Origin: a candidate division WOR-1 bacterium RIFOXYB2_FULL_45_9
GTDB taxonomy: Bacteria; Margulisbacteria; WOR-1; O2-12-FULL-45-9; XYB2-FULL-48-7
Length of the DNA stretch: 64,000 nt
Assembly: GCA_001771575.1 (NCBI GenBank)
Contig: MEUD01000001.1
Span: 541,277 to 605,276, forward strand
Direction of reading: 5' to 3'
The translations under genes and the position numbers were made by a program. Positions 18,843-27,333 of this stretch are shown piece by piece; the first letter of the stretch is position 1, and every line of letters begins with the position of its first letter. Below the pieces are notes generated by a model. That model was not told the origin of the DNA. It saw nothing but the letters and a program-made list of their open reading frames with translations, and did not search any database.

Positions 18843-18882
18843 TTGGCAATTATGATAATAATGCTATATAATCAACAAATAA
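18843..18882 (+). promoter_or_regulatory. Divergent promoter for the membrane protein pair
   Basis: TTGGCA (18843-18848) and TATAAT (18867-18872) are 18 bases apart. Transcription would start near 18879, only 4 bases before the ATG at 18883, with no ribosome-binding site between them. Confidence 0.65.
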
Positions 18883-19917
18883 ATGAATTTTAGACGCGCT
18901 ATTCTAATATTATTGCTGACAATACCTTGTTTTTCAGCTTTTGCCGAAGAGATCAATATCCCCTTCCAAAAAACACCCGGCCAGGACTATCTCGAAAGCC
19001 CGGCAATGATGATCGATTCGCTGGAAAACTCGACTTTGAGCTTGAAGCTCAACTGCTCAAATGACGGATTGGCACGTCTTTATTGGATCACTTCGTACGA
19101 TCAGCGCTTTGAGCAGTCAAAAAGCATCTGGTTTTACACCAAAAGGGGCGTTCATACCTATTATTTAAATATCCCCTCTCAAAACCCCTATTGGATCGGC
19201 TGGATCAAGCGGCTGATCATTGCACCGGAAAGCCCCGGCAAAATCGAAATCCTCGCCTCAACCGTGAGCCGGGGGAACTGGCTGACTTTCCTGGCTTCCG
19301 GCTGGCAGGAATTTTGGGGGCCAAAAGGACGAGCGCAAACCGGATTTTCGATCAATGTCACCCACAGCAGTCCTTTGTACGGAAATTCGATCAATGTCTA
19401 TTTTTACTGGCTAATTGGGCTGGCTTTTATTTTTTCTTTTGTCTTTTACCTGTTTAAGGCAAGGCCAAAAAGTTTTGAAGAATACCTGATCCCTTTTAAT
19501 TCAGCCGCAAAAACGGCTTTTGCGGCTATTCTCGCCTCCTGGCTCCTGCTCGCGCTGAACGCCGATCTTAATTATTTTTCTCTTTTTAAAGTCAATTATC
19601 AAAAATATTTCGGCAAAACCATCGACCAAAAACATGCCGAAGCTTATGGAGAGGACTATTTAACCTTCCTGAAGTTTACCGCCGATAAGCTTCCCAGGAA
19701 GCCGGTTTCTTTCGTGGTCTATTCATCGATCAATTCACCGGAATTGGCGGGACGACTCTTCCTCGCCCCGCATATTTTAGCGAGCGACGTCAACAAATTA
19801 CCTGACTATATTTTGGTTTTCTATCCAACACCCGACCAGATCAAACAACTGCGCGGTTTGCCGGTTTTGGCCAAACTTGACGCCAATAAGTATATCGTTA
19901 AGGGAAAAAAGAAATGA
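18883..19917 (+). CDS. Secreted/membrane protein of unknown function, partner of a GT-C-like protein
   Basis: A 344-residue protein not recognised. It has a signal peptide (to about FSAFA at 18-22), a beta-rich extracytoplasmic domain (about 23-165) with many aromatic residues, two membrane segments near 172-192 (FYWLIGLAFIFSFVFYLF) and 213-230, and a second soluble domain of about 110 residues ending in KGKKK. The layout, and a 4-base overlap with the following polytopic gene, suggest an accessory protein of glycan or lipid-linked sugar handling at the outer face of the inner membrane. Confidence 0.6.
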   Translation: MNFRRAILILLLTIPCFSAFAEEINIPFQKTPGQDYLESPAMMIDSLENSTLSLKLNCSNDGLARLYWITSYDQRFEQSKSIWFYTKRGVHTYYLNIPSQNPYWIGWIKRLIIAPESPGKIEILASTVSRGNWLTFLASGWQEFWGPKGRAQTGFSINVTHSSPLYGNSINVYFYWLIGLAFIFSFVFYLFKARPKSFEEYLIPFNSAAKTAFAAILASWLLLALNADLNYFSLFKVNYQKYFGKTIDQKHAEAYGEDYLTFLKFTADKLPRKPVSFVVYSSINSPELAGRLFLAPHILASDVNKLPDYILVFYPTPDQIKQLRGLPVLAKLDANKYIVKGKKK

Positions 19918-21362
19918 CAATTATAAAACTACTATTCGCTGTTTTGGTCCCGCTCCTGCTTGGTTTTAGCGCGACTTCTTTGCTGATCAGGGAAAAGATC
20001 GCCTTCCTGGAAAGAGCATCATTGGCCTGGGGGATCGGATTGGGCTTAATGGGGATCGAAATGTACACGATGTCCCTATTGGGGATAAGCCTTAATTTAA
20101 GGAACGTTCTCGTCCCAACCATTGGTATTATCGGGCTATTGCTCTCATACTCTTTTTATCACAGAAATAGTCTTTCTTCCCCAGCGGAAAACCAGCGGCA
20201 ATATCGCCGCGGTTTCCTGGAACTTCCCCAGGGACTTAATAACGCGGAAAAGCTGTTAATTATACTAATTGGGCTGACGATTGCTTATGTTTTTTTTGAC
20301 GCTCTGGTCAAACCGACCGTTGAGTTTGACGCTATGTGGCGCCAGGGAACGATCGCAAAGATCATCTTTACCACCGGCCAGGTCGCGACTGAACAGGCGA
20401 AAGCAGTCGCCGGTCCTCATCCTTACCTTAATCCATTAGCCCAGGCATGGATCTATATGTCGCTCGGTTATTGGGACGACGCGCTGGGAAAAGTAATTTT
20501 CCCTCTTTGCTTTACTTCCATGCTCTTCATCTTTTACTGTCGCCTGCGAGCTCAAACCTCCCGGCTTAAAGCCTTGATCTTTACTTACCTGCTCACTTCA
20601 TTCCCGCTGATAATCCTCCACTCCGGCAACGCCTATTCAGACCTGATGCAGACTTTTTATTATTCAGCCGGAGCTATCTACCTCCTCTCCTGGTTTAAAG
20701 AAAATAAAACGCACCTGCTGTTCTCATCTGCTATTCTTTTTGGCATCGGTAATTTTGTGAAGCAGTCCGGGATCCCTCTCTGGGGAATGTCGGTCGTAGT
20801 TCTGGCCATTTTTCTCCTTTTCGAGCGACCCAAAGAAAGCTGGAACGGACTCAAAAGCCTGGGTCTTGCGGCCATGATCTCTGCCCCCTGGATTTTTTCG
20901 CCAAATAGTTTTTTGTACGGCTTTATAAGCAGTATAGCGACACGGCTCTCCCCTTCCGCCCCAACCAATGCCCCGCTGGTTTCCGGAGGTATTGCCGCTC
21001 AACCAGCCAATCCGGCCCTTGCCGACCTGGTCTATCATCTCGGACGGAGAATGTTCACTTACGCCGACTGGCAAATTCTCTGGTTCGTTTTTATCGTCGT
21101 TTCGGTTTTGGGAGCGAAATTGATCTGGCAAAGTTATTTAAAATACGGCTTTATCTTGATCGTCGCCAATCTGGCCATGATCATTTACGCCTTTTCCAGC
21201 CCCGGAACGTATCAATACCTCGTCGATGGGACGCTGGTCAACCGGCTAATGATGTATCAAATCCCGTTTGTCCTATATTTCTGCGCGATAATAATTACGC
21301 TCGACGCATCAAAGGATGAACCAGCGGTTAAAATAAAAGGAAAGAAAAAAAGAGTTAGATAA
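19914..21362 (+). CDS. Polytopic membrane protein, GT-C glycosyltransferase-like
   Basis: A 482-residue protein with about 11-12 hydrophobic helices starting at the N-terminus. In the first large loop after helix 4 it has VEFDAMWRQGTIAKIIF, an acidic motif in the place where PMT/ArnT-like GT-C enzymes have their catalytic Asp. The C-terminus is basic (KIKGKKKRVR). A lipid-linked-sugar glycosyltransferase is the most likely role, but I cannot name a family member. The gene ends 8 bases inside the convergent GT4 gene. Confidence 0.55.
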   Translation: MTIIKLLFAVLVPLLLGFSATSLLIREKIAFLERASLAWGIGLGLMGIEMYTMSLLGISLNLRNVLVPTIGIIGLLLSYSFYHRNSLSSPAENQRQYRRGFLELPQGLNNAEKLLIILIGLTIAYVFFDALVKPTVEFDAMWRQGTIAKIIFTTGQVATEQAKAVAGPHPYLNPLAQAWIYMSLGYWDDALGKVIFPLCFTSMLFIFYCRLRAQTSRLKALIFTYLLTSFPLIILHSGNAYSDLMQTFYYSAGAIYLLSWFKENKTHLLFSSAILFGIGNFVKQSGIPLWGMSVVVLAIFLLFERPKESWNGLKSLGLAAMISAPWIFSPNSFLYGFISSIATRLSPSAPTNAPLVSGGIAAQPANPALADLVYHLGRRMFTYADWQILWFVFIVVSVLGAKLIWQSYLKYGFILIVANLAMIIYAFSSPGTYQYLVDGTLVNRLMMYQIPFVLYFCAIIITLDASKDEPAVKIKGKKKRVR

Positions 21363-22509
21363 CTTCCCTTAGCACAGCAAGAATACTTTCTCGATATTTT
21401 GTCAGGCTATGGTCGCGAAGCACTTCGCTTCTGGCCCGTTCACCGATCAGCCGGCTTTTCCCCTTATCCAGACAAGCGGAAATCATAAGTTCCGCCAGCT
21501 TTTCCCGATCGCCGGCCCGGTATAAGTAACCGGTTTGCCCGTTTGTCATGACTTCCGCTTGCCCCCCATTGTCAGTCGCGATCACGACCTTGCCAGCGGC
21601 CATCGCTTCCAATACCACAAGAGGCCCGGCTTCCGGTTCGACCGATGGCAGGACCAAAACATCAAGGGCGGAATACAAACGATTAAGATCCTCAACGTAA
21701 CCTATTAATTTTACTTTTTCTGTCAGACCTAATTTTTGGATCAACGTTTTAATCGATTCCAAATAAGCGTCCTCTTCGGCGCCCCCGAACATCACCCGAC
21801 CAACAATAAAGAAAAACGCCTTAGGCATTCTTTTTGAAACTGTTGACGCCGCTTCAATATAGTCGGTCAAGCCCTTGAGCCGGGTAATTCGACCCACATA
21901 AGCAAAAAGACTATCTCCCGAAGTAAGACGCCAGTCCGCTTTGGCCGATACTTGATCGGACAAAGAATGAAAACAGTCGGTTTCAATCCCGTTGTGAACA
22001 ACCTTGATCCTGGTTTTCAAGTCGCCTGTTTCAAATGGTCGAGCGGCTACCCTGGAATCAGCGATCATTAGCGAAACTCCCAGTTTCGCGGTCAGCAGGG
22101 CAAAACTCAACTCAAGACCTTTAAATATTGAATGGAGATGCCAAACAATCGGCTTGCGGCATAATCTGGCGGCAATCGTTCCCCAAAAAAATGTCCTGGG
22201 AGCCTTGGCGTAAATCAAGTCTATATTTTCCGCTCGAACAACCTTCATAGCGATAATTATCAGTGAAATGGAATGGTAAAAATAACTGATGAGGTCGACA
22301 ATGCTTTTTCTGCCAAGCGATAAGTTCCCCATTGGGGAACAGTAATACTTAACACCAAGTTTTTTAAGTTCCCGAGCCAATTCTCCTTCGGATGGAAGGA
22401 TCACTACCGGACCGTAAGATGTCCGATCAAGCCCTTTAATAAATTGCAATAACATCTTCTGGCCGCCGGACACGCTCGAAAACTGCTCGAGGAAAAGAAT
22501 GTTTTTCAT
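21355..22509 (-). CDS. GT4-family (GT-B) glycosyltransferase
   Basis: A 384-residue cytosolic retaining glycosyltransferase. The N-terminal part has EQFSSVSGGQKMLLQFI with the donor-side glycine loop; IVWHLHS near 130 and VVHNGIE near 183 are family landmarks; the C-terminal half has FAYVGRITRLKGLTDYIEA, VKLIGYVEDL and LPSVEPEAGPLVVLEAMAAG, the EX7E nucleotide-sugar motif. The start at 22509 (MKNILFLEQF) fits the family; longer frames exist, and none has a clear ribosome site. It overlaps the convergent membrane protein gene by 8 bases. Confidence 0.82.
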   Translation of the reverse strand: MKNILFLEQFSSVSGGQKMLLQFIKGLDRTSYGPVVILPSEGELARELKKLGVKYYCSPMGNLSLGRKSIVDLISYFYHSISLIIIAMKVVRAENIDLIYAKAPRTFFWGTIAARLCRKPIVWHLHSIFKGLELSFALLTAKLGVSLMIADSRVAARPFETGDLKTRIKVVHNGIETDCFHSLSDQVSAKADWRLTSGDSLFAYVGRITRLKGLTDYIEAASTVSKRMPKAFFFIVGRVMFGGAEEDAYLESIKTLIQKLGLTEKVKLIGYVEDLNRLYSALDVLVLPSVEPEAGPLVVLEAMAAGKVVIATDNGGQAEVMTNGQTGYLYRAGDREKLAELMISACLDKGKSRLIGERARSEVLRDHSLTKYRESILAVLREVI

Positions 22510-22560
22510 AATTAACCGCTGTTTATCCATCCACGGCGGATTCTGCAAACTAAAAGAAAA

Positions 22561-22633
22561 AGCCGACGAGCGGGATCGAACCGCTGACCTGCTGTTTACG
22601 AAACAGCTGCTCTACCAACTGAGCTACGTCGGC
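22561..22633 (-). tRNA. tRNA-Thr (anticodon CGT)
   Basis: A complete 73-base cloverleaf: acceptor GCCGACG pairs with CGTCGGC, D stem GCTC/GAGC, anticodon stem GCTGT/ACAGC with loop TTCGTAA (anticodon CGT, reads ACG), and T loop TTCGATC. The CCA end is not encoded. Confidence 0.95.
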
Positions 22634-22672
22634 AAGCTCGAGATTTGTATCAGTTTGCGCCACAAAAGTAAA

Positions 22673-22745
22673 AGCCGACGGCCAGAGTTGAACTGGCGAC
22701 CTACTGATTACAAATCAGTTGCTCTACCAGCTGAGCTACGTCGGC
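22673..22745 (-). tRNA. tRNA-Thr (anticodon TGT)
   Basis: A complete 73-base cloverleaf: acceptor GCCGACG/CGTCGGC, anticodon stem ACTGA/TCAGT with loop TTTGTAA (anticodon TGT, reads ACA), T loop TTCAACT. The first base is only 5 bases after the stop codon of the TPR protein gene, so it is probably processed from that transcript. It shares its acceptor stem with the other tRNA-Thr 39 bases away. Confidence 0.95.
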
Positions 22746-22750
22746 AAATA

Positions 22751-24181
22751 TTACCACCGGCTCATTAAAAGCCGGGCGTTATCATTGTGCGGCGCAACCC
22801 GCTTGGTGTCGATATCGACCATCCAGTCGAAAGATTCAAGCCCACCGCCGCTTTGCTCGCAAAGATAGCTGACCAGGAATTTCTCCCCCTGCCGCTTTAT
22901 CTTCCACCCCTTTTCAGCGATCGGGGTCCCGACCGACTTGGTCAGGCTAATGACCGATTTAATGGCCGCTTCGATCCTTGTCCCCTTGCTGGTCTTTTCA
23001 TCCTTAACGATCCGGAGCGAATCGTCCGCGACCATGGAAGGGACCGGCCCCACCGCCAGACTATTCGGGTCAACCCCTTTGATCTTTAAAGCGGCTAAAA
23101 GCTGAGAGTTTTGAGGATCAAATCTTAACCCTTCCCGCCAGGCATCCCTGGCTTCTGAATTAAGGCCAAGCTTTAGCAGGCTTTCTCCCAGGTCGACCCA
23201 GGCCTTTGTCGAATTGGGATCAAGGGCAAGCGCTTCGCGGTATGAAGCGACCGCCTCATGATAACGCTTGGCGCGATAGCGCAGGTTCGCTTGAGACAGA
23301 AATCTCTTGGCTAAAGCATTGGCGACGACCCGGCTGTTTATGTCTCGCGGGTTAAGCTGGAGGGCCTGCTTGATCGCTTCTGCGGCTGATACCAGGTCCC
23401 CATCGGCCGAATAACTCTTCGCCAGCCAGAGATAGCCTTTGATCAGTTGAGGATTTATCGTTACCGCGTCGCGGTAATACTTGACCGCGGCGGAATATTT
23501 TTTAGCCTGATAAGCTCTGAAACCCATGTAAAAGTAATCTTCGGTCGGCTCCTTCACGTAGGCGGCGGAGACCCATCCTTCTTTGCCGTCATCAAAGATG
23601 ACTTTGTACCAGGGAACTTTTGAGATGCCGATCAATATAGATCCGGTCGTCAGCTGACGGGTAGCCTGGCCGGAAAGGGCGGTGCAGGTCGAGGTCACGG
23701 TCAACGGCCAACCGGAGGTTTTAGCTTTTTCTCCCTTATTAATGGAGGAAACAGCGCGCGGGACCCAGCTCTGCTTTTCGACAAAAAACTCAACGGTTCG
23801 CTGGATCACTCCTCCGCTTTTGCCAATGATCTTATAACGAACGACGTGAACTCCGACTGTCGCGGTATCCGGAAGAGAGTAGGTCGTGCTCCAGGACATA
23901 TTATCATTGGTGGAAAGATTGATCGGATTGGCGGAGAAATCGAAGGTCGCCTGAATTTCTTTGACCCTGGAAGCGGTCCGCACCCCTAAAGAGATGATTT
24001 TTTCGTCCTTGACAGTTTTGGGGTAAACTATCGCTTCGACCCAGACCAGGGATAATCCTTCGCCCGGTTCGGTGGGGCCGGCTTTTAGGCTGATATTTTC
24101 CCTGTCCCCGGAAATATCCAGAGAAAAAACGCTGCCAACGGCCAGGACCAAAAAAAGTAAAGCCAACCAACCTTTTTTCAT
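22751..24181 (-). CDS. Secreted TPR protein with SH3-like domain
   Basis: A 476-residue protein with a signal peptide (MKKGWLALLFLVLAVGSVFS). A beta-sandwich segment with ISLGVRTASRVKEIQATFDF comes first (about 40-140), then a bacterial SH3-like domain (about 152-212, ending WYKVIFDDGKEGWVSAAYV split there), then three to four TPR units (about 215-360; for example AAVKYYRDAVTINPQLIKGY and ANLRYRAKRYHEAVASYREA), and a C-terminal domain of about 100 residues. A periplasmic scaffold bound to the envelope is likely. Two tRNA-Thr genes follow immediately. Confidence 0.75.
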   Translation of the reverse strand: MKKGWLALLFLVLAVGSVFSLDISGDRENISLKAGPTEPGEGLSLVWVEAIVYPKTVKDEKIISLGVRTASRVKEIQATFDFSANPINLSTNDNMSWSTTYSLPDTATVGVHVVRYKIIGKSGGVIQRTVEFFVEKQSWVPRAVSSINKGEKAKTSGWPLTVTSTCTALSGQATRQLTTGSILIGISKVPWYKVIFDDGKEGWVSAAYVKEPTEDYFYMGFRAYQAKKYSAAVKYYRDAVTINPQLIKGYLWLAKSYSADGDLVSAAEAIKQALQLNPRDINSRVVANALAKRFLSQANLRYRAKRYHEAVASYREALALDPNSTKAWVDLGESLLKLGLNSEARDAWREGLRFDPQNSQLLAALKIKGVDPNSLAVGPVPSMVADDSLRIVKDEKTSKGTRIEAAIKSVISLTKSVGTPIAEKGWKIKRQGEKFLVSYLCEQSGGGLESFDWMVDIDTKRVAPHNDNARLLMSRW

Positions 24182-24221
24182 TCAAGCACCCCCTCATTAA
24201 TCGAAGTTAATTTATTTTTCA

Positions 24222-24869
24222 TCAATATGTCAGCAGAATATTGTCGACCCTGGTCTCGATCTCTCCTTTTGGTTGATTGGTCAAAACGATCATCTGGATC
24301 TTCAGCAGTCCGCCGGAACTCTCTCTCTGGTTCGGATTCCATTCGCCATCCCCGGCACCGGGATTTTCCAGCCGGAACGCGGTGAACGGGATCGAAACCC
24401 TGGTAAATCCCCGCCCCAGGACAGGAACCTCCGCGACCCATTTATCGTCATTGGTCGGGATCCAATCCTTGTCCGAATCCTGCTCTAAAGCGTAATTATT
24501 ATTATCGTCATCGAACAGTTCAACTTTGATCTTGCCTTCTCCGCCTGCCCCGTAAATATCCATTTGGATCCTGGAAAACAGGGTCGCGTCAACGTTCAGA
24601 TCGCTCCCTATCCCGCCCACATAATAATTAAGCGAACTTCCTTTTAAACCCAAAGAATAGTCCCCGCAGGATTCATTGATCGTGTCGCGTCCCTCGGGGG
24701 TCCCGTTTTCAACTATACCAGCCGTCATTTCTCCGAATTTATACCACTTATCAAACCTGCCCGATTCAAAATTGTCGATCATAAAGAAAGACAATTCCGC
24801 GCTCGCCGCCACACCCAAGACCATCAAAAAAAACACGCAGACAAAGGGACGAAAACTTATCTTTATCAT
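24222..24869 (-). CDS. Secreted CBM11-like / galactose-binding-fold protein
   Basis: A 215-residue protein with a signal peptide (to VAASA). The mature part starts FFMIDNFESGRFDKWYKFG, the usual opening of CBM11-like beta-jelly-roll domains, and has FSRIQMDIYGAGGEGKIKVE and the closing strand ETRVDNILLTY. No catalytic residues are apparent, so it is a binding module, perhaps for a surface glycan. It overlaps the coiled-coil gene upstream by 4 bases and is followed by the TPR protein. Confidence 0.6.
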   Translation of the reverse strand: MIKISFRPFVCVFFLMVLGVAASAELSFFMIDNFESGRFDKWYKFGEMTAGIVENGTPEGRDTINESCGDYSLGLKGSSLNYYVGGIGSDLNVDATLFSRIQMDIYGAGGEGKIKVELFDDDNNNYALEQDSDKDWIPTNDDKWVAEVPVLGRGFTRVSIPFTAFRLENPGAGDGEWNPNQRESSGGLLKIQMIVLTNQPKGEIETRVDNILLTY

Positions 24870-25366
24870 TTCTTTTTCATTGAAACTCTTTTTGGTTTTC
24901 GGTCCTCCTTTTTCTGGATTACCTTAAAGCGCTTACTGCTGGCGCTCACTAATTTAATGGATGCTTTTTGCCGCAGCAAAGCATTCTCCTGTTTGTGTTT
25001 TTCCAATTCCAGGGCGCAGGCGGTATGACTATGCCGGAGCCCTTCTTCTGACCGCTTAATCTCCTCCGCCGCTTGAAGCTGGCATTGCATTTCCTGGTTC
25101 CGCCAGATCAACCTTTCCTTATCGCGCTTGAGCTCGTTTACGAGGAAGATCAATTTTTCGATCTCTTCATTCGTTTCGATCTCCTCAAGAGCCGGAGAGC
25201 ATTCGATCATTCCGCCGGTTAGCTTTCCCCGTCGATAAAGATGGAGCCCTTTTATCGCGGAAAAAGTCGCCGCCGCTATCGTCGCGATCGAGGCCGCCAG
25301 CAACGCCGGGTTCCACAGCGAAAAACTCGGACCAGCTGATAAAACTTCCGAAAATGCCATGGCCAT
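24866..25366 (-). CDS. Membrane-anchored coiled-coil protein of unknown function
   Basis: About 166 residues. A hydrophobic N-terminal helix (PALLAASIATIAAATFSAI) anchors it in the membrane; residues 60-130 are heptad-like and charged (EEIEKLIFLVNELKRDKERL and following), and the tail is strongly basic. No family recognised. The ATG at 25366 is chosen, with GAGAGG 8 bases upstream; a GTG 9 bases earlier overlaps that site. It heads a three-gene group of envelope proteins just after a tRNA pair. Confidence 0.5.
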   Translation of the reverse strand: MAMAFSEVLSAGPSFSLWNPALLAASIATIAAATFSAIKGLHLYRRGKLTGGMIECSPALEEIETNEEIEKLIFLVNELKRDKERLIWRNQEMQCQLQAAEEIKRSEEGLRHSHTACALELEKHKQENALLRQKASIKLVSASSKRFKVIQKKEDRKPKRVSMKKK

Positions 25367-25400
25367 TAAGCTCACCTCTCTTTTGGAGTTATTTTAAAAA

Positions 25401-25473
25401 TGCCGCAGGGCGGAATTGAACCGCCGACGCACGCCTTTTCAGGGCGTCGCTCTACCATCTGAGCTACCGCGGC
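25401..25473 (-). tRNA. tRNA-Phe (anticodon GAA)
   Basis: A complete 73-base cloverleaf: acceptor GCCGCGG/CTGCGGC, D stem GCTC/GAGC, anticodon stem ACGCC/GGCGT with loop CTGAAAA (anticodon GAA, reads UUC/UUU), discriminator A. It follows tRNA-Lys by 5 bases. Confidence 0.95.
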
Positions 25474-25478
25474 GCAAA

Positions 25479-25551
25479 TGACCGGCCTGGGACTCGAACC
25501 CAGCACCACTTGCTTAAAAGGCAAGTGCTCTACCTGATGAGCTAGCCGGTC
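25479..25551 (-). tRNA. tRNA-Lys (anticodon TTT)
   Basis: A complete 73-base cloverleaf: acceptor GACCGGC/GCCGGTC, anticodon stem CTTGC/GCAAG with loop CTTTTAA (anticodon TTT, reads AAA/AAG), discriminator A. It is the first gene of a two-tRNA unit with its own promoter. Confidence 0.95.
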
Positions 25552-25552
25552 C

Positions 25553-25588
25553 AACCTTAATTTTATCTTATCACATACCTGTTGTAAA
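25553..25588 (-). promoter_or_regulatory. Promoter of the tRNA-Lys/tRNA-Phe unit
   Basis: TTTACA (25583-25588) and TAAAAT (25560-25565) are 17 bases apart. The predicted transcription start (25553) is just 2 bases before the mature 5' end of tRNA-Lys, so the primary transcript would have almost no 5' leader for RNase P. Confidence 0.65.
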
Positions 25589-25593
25589 GAAAT

Positions 25594-26604
25594 TTAATGT
25601 CGGGCTTCGAGCCAGCTCATCTTGAATTCGGACTGCTTTTTTTTGGTATTTTTCCACCACGATCTGTTTTCACGGTACCAAGAGATAGTTTCCTTGAGGC
25701 CGTCCTCAAATGATTTGGCCGGCCGCCAACCGAGTTTTTTGATCTTACCGCAATCAACGGAATAGCGACGATCGTGTCCGGGCCTATCCTTGACCGGCTC
25801 GATCCATTTTTTCGGATCGAGATCAAGGGTTTCTAATATTATTCTGGTTATCTCCAGGTTCTGCCGCTCATTGCCGCCGCCAATGTTATAGACTTCGCCA
25901 ATCTCTCCTTCGCGCAAGACCAGATCGATCGCCGAGCAATTATCCTCTACATAAAGCCAATCTCTGACATTCTTCCCATCGCCATAAAGCGGGACCTTTT
26001 TCTTTTCCAATAAATTCGTGATAAAAAGCGGGATTAATTTTTCCGGATATTGATAAGGACCATAGTTATTGGAAGAACGGGTTATAACCGCCGGGACCCC
26101 ATATGTTTTGCAATACGAGCGAACGATCAGGTCCCCTCCCGCCTTTGAAGCGGCGTAAGGGGAATTGGGCTCCAGACCGGACCTTTCGTTGAACGAACCC
26201 CGTTCGACACTGCCGTAAACTTCATCGGTTGAAATATGAAGATAGCGGGCGATCTTGTGCTTGCGAACCGCCTCCAGCAAGACCATGGTCCCAAAAACAT
26301 CGGTCTGAATAAATGATCCGGCGGAAACGATCGATCGGTCGACATGGGTCTCGGCTGCAAAATTAACGATCAGCCCTTTCGCGCCAAGCCGGGAGACCGC
26401 TTTTTCGACCGCTTTGGGGTCACAAATATCACCTTTGATAAACGAATATCGAGGATCGTGCTCAATATCGGTCAGATTTTCCAGGTTGCCGGCGTATGTT
26501 AGCTTATCAAAATTAATAACCTCGACCTCTGAATAATTGGATAAAATATAGCGGATAAAGTTACTTCCGATAAAACCGGCCCCGCCGGCGACTAAAAGCC
26601 TCAT
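25594..26604 (-). CDS. rmlB: dTDP-glucose 4,6-dehydratase
   Basis: A 336-residue extended SDR with LLVAGGAGFIGSNFIRYIL at residues 3-21 (NAD site), HISTDEVYGSVE with the catalytic Thr-Asp-Glu, YAASKAGGD with the Tyr-Lys pair, and RDWLYVEDN near 215. It makes dTDP-4-keto-6-deoxyglucose for deoxysugars. rmlA precedes it directly with no intergenic bases; rmlC/D are not in the window. It is slightly short at the C-terminus but complete. Confidence 0.9.
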   Translation of the reverse strand: MRLLVAGGAGFIGSNFIRYILSNYSEVEVINFDKLTYAGNLENLTDIEHDPRYSFIKGDICDPKAVEKAVSRLGAKGLIVNFAAETHVDRSIVSAGSFIQTDVFGTMVLLEAVRKHKIARYLHISTDEVYGSVERGSFNERSGLEPNSPYAASKAGGDLIVRSYCKTYGVPAVITRSSNNYGPYQYPEKLIPLFITNLLEKKKVPLYGDGKNVRDWLYVEDNCSAIDLVLREGEIGEVYNIGGGNERQNLEITRIILETLDLDPKKWIEPVKDRPGHDRRYSVDCGKIKKLGWRPAKSFEDGLKETISWYRENRSWWKNTKKKQSEFKMSWLEARH

Positions 26605-27333
26605 TTACCTCTCACCATTCTCCGCCAATTGAGTCGCCCGCTCAAGCGACTCGAATGTCCCGGCGTCGGTCCACCAGCCGCTGACAATATCAAACGTCAA
26701 TCCGCCTTGTTTGGCGTAGTGCCGGTTTACGTCGGTTATCTCCAACTCTCCCCTGCCGGAAGGCTTCAGCTTTTTCACGACGTTAAACACTTCGGCGTCA
26801 TAAAAATAAATCCCGGTCACCGCGAACTTGCTCTTAGGACGTTTTGGTTTTTCTTCTATGGAAATTATCCGATCTCCCCGCATTTCCACTACTCCAAAGC
26901 GGCAAGGATCGGCTACTTCTTTGATCAGGATCTTGGCGCCACGCGTCTGTTTTAAATACTTTTCCGCGAAAGGGGTCAAATCGTCCTGAAAAATATTGTC
27001 CCCCAAAATAACGATCATTTTATCCGAGCCGACAAAATTTTTCGCCAGGCCCAGAGCCTGGGCGATGCCGCCGGCCTCGTCTTGGACCTTATATGTAAAT
27101 TGGCAATTAAATTCCTTCCCGCTCCCCAACAGATTGACGATATCCCCCATGTGCTCGACGCCGGTAACGATCAGGATCTCTTCAACCCCGGCGTTGGTCA
27201 ATTTTTTTATTGGATGATAGATCATCGGCCAGCGACCGACCGGTAAAAGATGCTTATTGGTCACTTTGGTCAATGGATAAAGGCGTGAACCGGTCCCGCC
27301 CGCAAGAATAATCCCTTTGATTTTTGGCTTCAT
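26605..27333 (-). CDS. Glucose-1-phosphate thymidylyltransferase, short form
   Basis: A 242-residue sugar nucleotidyltransferase. [15 protein letters not shown] is at residues 8-22 and [16 protein letters not shown] at 28-43; [12 protein letters not shown] carries the metal Asp, and [18 protein letters not shown] and [11 protein letters not shown] complete the active site. The length is that of the StrD-like short enzymes rather than the 290-residue RmlA, whose C-terminal dimer helices are absent. Paired with rmlB, it should make dTDP-glucose. It overlaps the RNase PH gene by 4 bases. Confidence 0.85.
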   Translation of the reverse strand: MKPKIKGIILAGGTGSRLYPLTKVTNKHLLPVGRWPMIYHPIKKLTNAGVEEILIVTGVEHMGDIVNLLGSGKEFNCQFTYKVQDEAGGIAQALGLAKNFVGSDKMIVILGDNIFQDDLTPFAEKYLKQTRGAKILIKEVADPCRFGVVEMRGDRIISIEEKPKRPKSKFAVTGIYFYDAEVFNVVKKLKPSGRGELEITDVNRHYAKQGGLTFDIVSGWWTDAGTFESLERATQLAENGER

